Assembly: GCA_025997215.1 (NCBI GenBank)
Contig: BNUH01000081.1
Coordinates: forward strand, 1-13,116
Origin: Clostridia bacterium
GTDB lineage: Bacteria; Bacillota_A; Clostridia; Christensenellales; Aristaeellaceae
Reading direction: 5' to 3'
Length of the DNA stretch: 13,116 bases
This document shows, piece after piece, positions 6,381-11,755 of this stretch. Both the position numbers and the translations under genes were made by a program. The notes beneath the pieces were generated by a model. The model did no database searches, was not told where the DNA came from, and saw only the letters and a list, made by a program, of their open reading frames with translations. Every line of letters starts with the position of its first letter. Positions within the stretch are counted from its first letter, which is position 1.

Positions 6381-6389
6381 AGTATACCA
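6381..6389 (-). promoter_or_regulatory. Extended -10 promoter of the Fic gene
   Basis: The minus strand reads TGGTATACT, an extended -10 element (TGn followed by TATACT, five of six to consensus), about 19 bases before the Fic start codon. There is no good -35 box, which is usual for extended -10 promoters. It is back to back with a similar plus-strand element at 6406-6414. Confidence 0.55.
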
Positions 6390-6405
6390 TAAATAGCGAT
6401 CAGTT

Positions 6406-6414
6406 TGGTAAAAT
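6406..6414 (+). promoter_or_regulatory. Extended -10 promoter candidate for portal/head genes
   Basis: TGGTAAAAT is TGn plus TAAAAT (five of six to the -10 consensus) on the plus strand, divergent from the Fic promoter. Transcription from here would start near 6421 and give a leader of about 98 bases before the portal start. No clear -35 box is seen. Confidence 0.4.
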
Positions 6415-6471
6415 ATTTGCCGTCTGTGTTGAACCTACGCAAGCAGCATTAGAAACATTTAGCATGGCAGT

Positions 6472-6504
6472 AGAGTCTCGTCTTGAGGCTCTGTTTCATT
6501 TTTT
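6472..6504 (+). terminator. Intrinsic terminator in the portal leader
   Basis: A stem of eight pairs (6472-6479 with 6485-6492, one G-U) has a five-base loop and is followed by the U-rich run GTTTCATTTTTT (6493-6504). The run ends exactly at the portal Shine-Dalgarno GGAGG (6505-6509). As there is no plus-strand gene between terL and this point, it would end transcripts coming from the 6406-6414 promoter or reading through from terL, unless antitermination occurs. Confidence 0.6.
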
Positions 6505-6518
6505 GGAGGCTTCTGTTC

Positions 6519-7748
6519 ATGAAACTACCCAAATGGATCCCATGGCCGCGAGACAAGCCGCAGAACAGACTCGGCGGCGGGTTTTCGTTCCTGTATGGCG
6601 GTACACCCAGCGGTCAGGTGGTAAACGAACAAACCGCCATGCAAAATACCGCAGTGTTCGCTTGCGTGCGCATCCTCGCGGAAGCCGTAGCCAGCCTGCC
6701 GCTTCACGTATACCAATATAAACAGGACGGCGGCAAGGATCGTGCGCCAGAGCATCCACTATATACACTGCTGCATGACGCGCCGAACCCAGAGATGACC
6801 AGTTTCACATTCCGCGAAACGCTCATGAGCCATCTGCTGCTATGGGGTAACGCATACGCGCAGATTATCCGCAGCGGACGCGGGCAGGTCGCCGCGCTGT
6901 ACCCTCTGCTCCCCAGCAAAATGGACGTCTCAAGATCGAAAACGGGTCAGCTTGTATATAACTACTGGCGCGATATGGACGATCATGGCGGCGGGTCTGT
7001 AACGCTGCGTCGGGAGGATATACTCCATATCCCTGGCCTGGGGTTTGACGGATTGATAGGATACAGCCCTGTCGCCATGGCCCGCAACGCCATCGGCATG
7101 TCCGTTGCGACGGAAAACTTCGGCGCGCGCTTTTTCGCTAACAGCGCGCAGCCGTCTGGTGTACTGGAGCATCCAGGCGTTGTGAAGGATCACGACCGCT
7201 TACGTAAAGCATGGCAGTCGCAATTCACAGGCGCGGGTCAACATTCCGTGGCCGTGCTGGAAGAGAACATGAAATTCCACCCGATCTCCATTAACCCAAA
7301 CGACGCACAGTTTCTCGATACTCGCAAATTCCAAATACTGGAGATCGCACGCGTGTTCCGAATACCGCCATCCATGCTCGGCGACCTTGACCGCGCGACA
7401 TTCTCGAACGCGGAACAATTGTCCCTGGACTTTGTGAAGTTTACCCTTGCGCCATGGATTATGCGCTGGGAGCAGGGGCTTCAACAGTCGCTGCTGCTTC
7501 CGTCTGAGCGTATGGATACATTCATCCGCTTCAATGTAGAAGGGCTACTTCGCGGCGACTACAAGTCGCGGATGGAGGGCTATGCAGTCGGGCGTCAGAA
7601 TGGCTGGCTGTCGGTCAACGACATCAGGGAACTCGAAAACATGAACAGGATTCCAGCAGATCAGGGAGCCGACGACTACCACGTGAACGGAAGCACCACC
7701 AAGTTAGCGGACGCGGGATTATTTGGAAACAAAACGGGGGGTAAGTAA
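6519..7748 (+). CDS. Phage portal protein (HK97 type)
   Basis: A 409-residue portal, the ring at one capsid vertex through which DNA enters and to which the terminase docks. The family pattern is clear: TAMQNTAVFACVRILAEAVASLPLHVY near the N-terminus, HPLYTLLHDAPNPEMTSFTFRE, LLWGNAYAQIIR, then FRIPPSMLGD and the FSNAEQLSLDFVKFTLAPWI block. GGAGG at 6505-6509, nine bases before ATG 6519, fixes the start; an in-frame ATG at 6483 lies within the terminator hairpin and is rejected. The stop is directly followed by the protease start codon, so the two are translationally linked. Confidence 0.95.
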   Translation: MKLPKWIPWPRDKPQNRLGGGFSFLYGGTPSGQVVNEQTAMQNTAVFACVRILAEAVASLPLHVYQYKQDGGKDRAPEHPLYTLLHDAPNPEMTSFTFRETLMSHLLLWGNAYAQIIRSGRGQVAALYPLLPSKMDVSRSKTGQLVYNYWRDMDDHGGGSVTLRREDILHIPGLGFDGLIGYSPVAMARNAIGMSVATENFGARFFANSAQPSGVLEHPGVVKDHDRLRKAWQSQFTGAGQHSVAVLEENMKFHPISINPNDAQFLDTRKFQILEIARVFRIPPSMLGDLDRATFSNAEQLSLDFVKFTLAPWIMRWEQGLQQSLLLPSERMDTFIRFNVEGLLRGDYKSRMEGYAVGRQNGWLSVNDIRELENMNRIPADQGADDYHVNGSTTKLADAGLFGNKTGGK

Positions 7749-8498
7749 ATGAACAAAATCAACCGATTCTGGAATTGGGCACGCGACGCGGATAGTGATG
7801 AACGTGTGCTTTACCTCGAAGGCGTGATTGCTGAACAGGCCTGGCTCGACGACGACATCACTCCGGCGGTATTCAAAGACGAACTATTCTCTGGCAGCGG
7901 CCCTATTACCATCTGGCTGTCTAGTCCTGGTGGGGATGTGGTAGCTGCAAGCAAGATCTACTCACTGCTCATGGATTATCCATGGGATGTCACAATCAAA
8001 ATCAATGGCGTCGCGGCCAGCGCTGCGAGTGTTATCGCAATGGGCGGCACGCGCGTACTGATGGCGCCGACCAGCCTCATGATGCTGCATAACCCGTTCA
8101 CTGCGGTAATCGGCGATACGGAGGAAATGCGCAAAGCCATCGAGATGCTGTCGGAAGTCAAGGATGCTATCTTGACAGCGTATGAGCTGCGTACCGGATT
8201 GTCGCGTGCTCGGCTGTCACACATGCTCGACGCGGAAACATGGTTGTCAGCGAACAAAGCGGTCGCACTACACTTTGCGGATGGCATCCTGTTCGAGGAT
8301 CACCGCCGGCAGCCTGATGAAGCGGCGGCGGAACCATCGTATATGTTTAGTCGGCGCGCGGTCACGAACTGTCTGCTGGATAGCCTGAGGATGAAGCTGC
8401 CAAAGGAAATCCCGAAGCCGCCCGATCCCACACCCGAACCGCCAACCGGTATCTCCGTCGAGTCGCTGAACAAACGGCTCGATTTACTTTCACATTGA
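7749..8498 (+). CDS. ClpP-type prohead protease
   Basis: A 249-residue serine protease of the ClpP fold that should trim the capsid protein's N-terminal scaffold region during head maturation. IWLSSPGGDVVAASKIYSLL (from residue 55) matches the ClpP substrate strand. Ser91 in NGVAASAAS is the likely nucleophile, and His114 in LMMLHNP the likely base. The acidic member should lie in WLSANKAVALHFADGI. After the protease domain there is a proline-rich linker (KPPDPTPEPP) and a short tail that may bind the capsid or portal. ATG 7749 follows the portal TAA without a gap, behind a G-rich stretch that serves as ribosome-binding site. Confidence 0.93.
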   Translation: MNKINRFWNWARDADSDERVLYLEGVIAEQAWLDDDITPAVFKDELFSGSGPITIWLSSPGGDVVAASKIYSLLMDYPWDVTIKINGVAASAASVIAMGGTRVLMAPTSLMMLHNPFTAVIGDTEEMRKAIEMLSEVKDAILTAYELRTGLSRARLSHMLDAETWLSANKAVALHFADGILFEDHRRQPDEAAAEPSYMFSRRAVTNCLLDSLRMKLPKEIPKPPDPTPEPPTGISVESLNKRLDLLSH

Positions 8499-8520
8499 TA
8501 ATCAAGGAGGAAAACGTTAT

Positions 8521-9726
8521 ATGTCACAGATTCTATCACTTCGGGAAAAACGCGCGGCTGAATGGGAACGCGCGAAATCCTTTCTCGACACGAGCCGCGA
8601 TGAAAACGGTCTCGTATCTCCCGAAAACGCCGCCATCTATGAAAAGATGGAGAGCCAGATCGTCGCTATGGGCAAAGAGATCGACCGACTCGAACGGCAG
8701 GCGTCGATCGAAGCGGAGATGAACGCGCCGACCAGCGCGCCGATTTACATCGCTCCAACAAAACCGCAAACGGAAGCAAAGCCCAGCCGCGCGTCCGGTG
8801 AATACAAGAACGCGTTCTGGAACGCGATGCGGCAGTCCGTCCCCAATTACGAGGTCATGAACGCGCTGAAGATCGGCACCGAAGCCGAAGGCGGCGTGCT
8901 AGCACCGGACGAATACGAGAAGACGCTGATCGAGGGTCTCGCAGAGGAAAACATGCTGCGCCGATTCGTGCACATCATCCGCACGTCCAGCGGCGAGCGG
9001 AAAATCCCCGTCGTTTCGTCGAAAGGCTCAGCAGCGTGGACGGACGAGGAGGGTACGATCCTCGAAAGCGACGACTCGTTCGGCTCCGTTACCCTTGGCG
9101 CGCACAAGGTATCCACGATGATCAAGGTGTCAGAGGAGCTTTTGAACGATTCGGTCTTCGACATCGAGAGCTACATCGCCAAGGAATTCGCGAGACGAAT
9201 TGGTCAGAAGGAAGAGGAAGCGTTTTTTGTCGGAGATGGAACCGGCAAGCCGACCGGCCTTCTGAACGCAACTGGTGGCGCGCAGATCGGTGTTACCGCC
9301 AACAGCCCGACCGCGATCACACTTGACGACACGATCGACCTATTCTACAGCCTTAGTACGCCATACAGGACGCGCGCGGTATTCATCACGAACGACGCGA
9401 CGGTCAAGGCGATCCGCAAGCTCAAAGACAGTACGGGCCAATATCTCTGGGCGCCATCTATTAAGGAAGGAACACCCGACACAATCCTCAACAAGCCGCT
9501 GTATACATCCGTATACATGCCGACCATTAGCGCGGGCGCGAAGAGCATCATCTTCGGTGATCTGTCATACTTCTGGGTCGCGGATCGTCAGGGGCGCGTA
9601 TTCAAGCGGCTGAACGAACTCTTCGCCCAAACTGGGCAGGTCGGCTTCCTCGCCACACAACGCGTCGACGGTAAGCTTACGCTGCCGGAAGCAGTGAAGG
9701 TGCTACGGATGGGCGGCGGCGCGTAA
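8521..9726 (+). CDS. Major capsid protein (HK97 fold)
   Basis: A 401-residue major head protein. Residues 1 to about 85 are charged and helical (SLREKRAAEWERAKSFLD, EKMESQIVAMGKEIDRLERQ), a coiled-coil scaffold (delta) domain of the kind normally removed by the protease encoded just upstream. The HK97 shell domain follows, with GGVLAPDEYEKTLIEGLAEENMLRRFV, IPVVSSKGSAAWTDEEGTI, EEEAFFVGDGTGKPTGLL and VFITNDATVKAIRKLKD. The C-terminal part (GDLSYFWVADRQGRVFKRLNE, then VDGKLTLPEAVKVLRMG) is also typical. A strong AAGGAGG at 8504-8510, ten bases before ATG 8521, suits high expression. The cleavage site is probably between about 85 and 105, but I cannot place it exactly. Confidence 0.96.
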   Translation: MSQILSLREKRAAEWERAKSFLDTSRDENGLVSPENAAIYEKMESQIVAMGKEIDRLERQASIEAEMNAPTSAPIYIAPTKPQTEAKPSRASGEYKNAFWNAMRQSVPNYEVMNALKIGTEAEGGVLAPDEYEKTLIEGLAEENMLRRFVHIIRTSSGERKIPVVSSKGSAAWTDEEGTILESDDSFGSVTLGAHKVSTMIKVSEELLNDSVFDIESYIAKEFARRIGQKEEEAFFVGDGTGKPTGLLNATGGAQIGVTANSPTAITLDDTIDLFYSLSTPYRTRAVFITNDATVKAIRKLKDSTGQYLWAPSIKEGTPDTILNKPLYTSVYMPTISAGAKSIIFGDLSYFWVADRQGRVFKRLNELFAQTGQVGFLATQRVDGKLTLPEAVKVLRMGGGA

Positions 9727-9743
9727 GGAGGGGGCTAGGCAGC

Positions 9744-10067
9744 ATGCGCAAGATTGTAAACAAACTGCTGCCACGCATCAAGGCAAATCTGATCATCCAG
9801 CATAATGAGGACGACGGGCTGCTCCGGCAGCTCGTCTCCTCGGCCATCGACTACGCCGAGCGCTTCCAGCATCTGCCTCGCAGTTACTATAACACAAACA
9901 CAATGCCCGAATCAACCATGCAAGCGATCGTTATGTTGACATCACATTGGTTTGAGTCGCGCGATGGGAGCACGGGCGGGTTCTTCGGCGATAGCGTCCA
10001 AGCGGCTCAGCGGGTGGATAACACGGTAAACGACTTACTGCGTCTTGGGCGCGAATGGGAGATATAG
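9744..10067 (+). CDS. Head-tail connector, gp6-like
   Basis: A 107-residue, mostly helical protein: KANLIIQHNEDDGLLRQLVSSAIDYAERFQH, then STMQAIVMLTSHWFESRDGSTGG, then NTVNDLLRLGREWEI. This is the pattern of gp6-like connector proteins that form a ring below the portal. It lies right after the capsid gene, as in HK97-type phages. GGAGGGG at 9727-9733, ten bases before ATG 9744, sets the start. Confidence 0.85.
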   Translation: MRKIVNKLLPRIKANLIIQHNEDDGLLRQLVSSAIDYAERFQHLPRSYYNTNTMPESTMQAIVMLTSHWFESRDGSTGGFFGDSVQAAQRVDNTVNDLLRLGREWEI

Positions 10068-10070
10068 GCG

Positions 10071-10406
10071 ATGAGTTTTGGGAAGATGCGCTGTCCGATT
10101 ACCATTTTGGTACAGTCCGCAGTATCGGATTCGGAAGGCTATACCCATCAACTGGATACCGTACTCGCATCCGTTCGCGCGTACAAAGAAGAACGCCATG
10201 GCACAGAGAAATGGGCGAGCCGCGCGGCATTTTCTGAGGCTACATGCCTGTTCCGCTTTCGTATGATACCAGGTCTGGTTGTATCAACAGCTCATGTAAT
10301 TGAGTGCGCGGGCGTGCGATACCGAATTATCTTCATAGAGAACGTCCGCAACCGCGGCATGTACATTGAAGCCCTCGCGGATCGAATTACACCCAGCAAG
10401 AGGTGA
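10071..10406 (+). CDS. Head-tail adaptor (head closure) protein
   Basis: A 111-residue protein in the position of the HK97/SPP1-type head-tail joining protein. It has PITILVQSAVSDSEGYTHQLDTVLASVRAYKEERHGTEKWASRAAFSEATCLFRFR, then HVIECAGVRYRIIFIENVRNRGMYIEALAD. The pattern (early strand, central polar stretch ending in xxFRFR, then the strand pair YRIIFIEN...YIEALA) fits the family, in which the protein closes the portal channel and docks the tail. ATG 10071 is three bases after the previous stop. The 3' end overlaps the next gene by GTGA. Confidence 0.82.
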   Translation: MSFGKMRCPITILVQSAVSDSEGYTHQLDTVLASVRAYKEERHGTEKWASRAAFSEATCLFRFRMIPGLVVSTAHVIECAGVRYRIIFIENVRNRGMYIEALADRITPSKR

Positions 10407-10840
10407 TATGCATAGCGAAGTGTGAAGTGATGCTTCCAGAAGAGTTCATGGCAAAGCTGGAAGGCTTAGGGGAGCGCGTCGATGAGGTTATCGAGAAGTC
10501 GCTCAAAGCCGGCGGCGAGGTCGTGAAAGCCGCTGTATCCAGCAAGCTCGCCTCATCCATCGGCAAGACCAAGCGCCTTTCACGCTCTACTGGCGAACTG
10601 CAAGGCGCGCTTGGTGTGTCGCCCGTTAAGGTTGGCAGAGAGGGTTCGGTCGATATACATGTCGGCTTCGCGGAGCCACGCCGGAATGGTGTTGCTAACG
10701 CTATGCTCGCGAACGTGTTGGAATTTGGGAAGGCGGGGCAGCCAGGGCACCCGTTCATCAAGCCGGCTCAGTCAGCGTCGAAATCTGCTGCTGAGGCGGC
10801 AATGGCGGCGGTTATCGATGGGGAGATCAACAACCTATGA
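10403..10840 (+). CDS. HK97 gp10-like head-tail joining protein
   Basis: A 145-residue protein of the HK97 gp10 / tail-component family. It has KCEVMLPEEFMAKLEGLGERVDEVIEKSLKAGGEVVKAAV, then RSTGELQGALGVSPVKVGREGSVDIHVGFAEP, then NAMLANVLEFGKAGQPGHPFIKPAQSASKSAA, with a final helix. It is thought to act at the head-tail interface. The start is GTG 10403, which forms a GTGA overlap with the previous stop and keeps the family-like KCEV segment. An ATG at 10430 would drop that segment and has no good ribosome-binding site. The end overlaps the next ATG (ATGA at 10837-10840). Confidence 0.85.
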   Translation: MICIAKCEVMLPEEFMAKLEGLGERVDEVIEKSLKAGGEVVKAAVSSKLASSIGKTKRLSRSTGELQGALGVSPVKVGREGSVDIHVGFAEPRRNGVANAMLANVLEFGKAGQPGHPFIKPAQSASKSAAEAAMAAVIDGEINNL

Positions 10841-11181
10841 ACCTGCTGAATGAAATGGTCGAAGCCCTTAACGCGCTAGGCATCCCCGTGGAAACAGGCG
10901 TGTTTTCCGAAACGCCACCCGACACATATGCCGTGATAACGCCTCTGGCTGATACGTTTCCCATATGCGCGGATGATACGCCAGAGATAGACCTACAGGA
11001 AGCGCGCGTCTCCCTGTTCACAAAAAATAACCCGCGTACATTGCGCAACCAGATCATCCGCGCGTTTCTGGCGGCGGGGATAAGCATCACAGATCGCGTC
11101 TATGTCGGGTATGAGGCCGATGTCAGCCTTCACCATATCGCCATTGACGCGGAGAAACAATATTTATGGAGGGATCAATAG
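10837..11181 (+). CDS. Tail completion / tail terminator-like protein
   Basis: A 114-residue protein directly before the presumed tail tube gene, the usual place of the tail terminator or tail completion protein (DUF3168 / gp11-like). It starts with a helix (MNLLNEMVEALNALGIPVETGVF), then TYAVITPLADTFPICADDTPEIDLQEARVSLFTKNNPRTLRNQIIRAFLAAGISITDRVYVGYE, and ends in a strand-rich HHIAIDAEKQYLWRDQ. The order (helix, paired strands, helix, strands) fits the family, but the assignment rests mainly on synteny. Translation is coupled to the preceding gene through ATGA. Confidence 0.68.
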   Translation: MNLLNEMVEALNALGIPVETGVFSETPPDTYAVITPLADTFPICADDTPEIDLQEARVSLFTKNNPRTLRNQIIRAFLAAGISITDRVYVGYEADVSLHHIAIDAEKQYLWRDQ

Positions 11182-11202
11182 TTGGCTACGATTGGCATGG
11201 AC
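11182..11202 (+). CDS. Major tail protein, 5' exon (intron-split)
   Basis: TTG 11182 follows the previous stop without a gap, with GGAGGG (11168-11173) eight bases upstream. It encodes MATIGMD, the typical opening of phage major tail proteins that begin MATIG followed by a hydrophobic residue. The place (right after gp10-like and tail-completion-like genes) is where the tail tube gene belongs. After codon 7 the sequence becomes a group II intron. Read through, the frame would add only VRPDRAS before a stop at 11224-11226. Exon 2, with nearly the whole protein, must lie beyond the window. Confidence 0.72.
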
Positions 11203-11755
11203 GTGCGCCCAGATAGGGCATCGTGAAGTGTGGATTTGGCGCCACCCCGCATGGTAACGCGGGAACCAACCTGCCTAACCGAAAGGCGAAAGCTGGCACG
11301 GGAACAGAGCACGGCAGGGAAGCGGGGAGTCGGCTAAAGGTATTTTGCCGAGACTGACCTGCGATTGGAAGCGGATATGAGGATTATGCTGTGTTTGCAA
11401 AACGTGAGTCTCTAGTGTCCTTTCCGAATAGGATGTGGGAAATGTACCTGAAACCCACACTGTGGACAACATTGCGGACTGTCCAGACGCAATGGGTTGC
11501 CAAATAGTCCACGGCACAAGCCGGAGAACCGGTTCCAACGAGACGAAAGCGAATCCGACAATCCGAATGCCTCATCACGATGCTAACTGGGGATACCCTA
11601 AACGGACACGCCGCAAGGCTATAGCAATTGCGCTTGAATAGTCCGCAAGGGTACGGAGCGTTCGTAGTAGTCTGAGGACGGTAACGCCGTCCACATGGCG
11701 AAGGAGCGCAGCTGGTACGCTTGGAATCAAAATTGATTAGAGAGGAATACCTCGT
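11203..11755 (+). ncRNA. Group II intron ribozyme, domains I-III and start of IV
   Basis: This is the structured RNA part upstream of the maturase gene. The EBS1 loop is on a perfect seven-pair stem (11470-11476 with 11488-11494). Its loop holds GTCCA (11481-11485), which pairs fully with TGGAC at exon positions 11198-11202. A second loop on the TCCT/AGGA stem (11418-11421 with 11430-11433) holds CCGA (11424-11427), which can pair with TTGG at 11192-11195 with one G-U pair. An adjacent stem is GTGGG (11435-11439) with CCCAC (11454-11458). Domain assignments follow from likeness to Ll.LtrB as I know it; no folding was run. Confidence 0.85.
11742..11753 (+). promoter_or_regulatory. Domain IVa hairpin covering the maturase ribosome-binding site
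   Basis: GAGG (11742-11745) pairs with CCTC (11750-11753) around an AATA loop. The same GAGG is the Shine-Dalgarno for the maturase ATG at 11756, ten bases away. In Ll.LtrB the equivalent element is the high-affinity LtrA binding site, and LtrA binding there represses its own translation. The same layout here suggests the same control. Confidence 0.6.

Noticed and set aside
6464..6721. 85-codon plus-strand frame starting in the portal leader
   Set aside because: It has no Shine-Dalgarno, runs through the terminator hairpin and into the portal gene in another frame, and shows no domain.
10409..10426. Tiny frame MHSEV after AGAGGTGAT, as a leader peptide or sign of a frameshift before the gp10-like gene
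   Set aside because: The GTG 10403 start gives an intact family-like N-terminus without a frameshift, and a five-codon frame is not evidence by itself.
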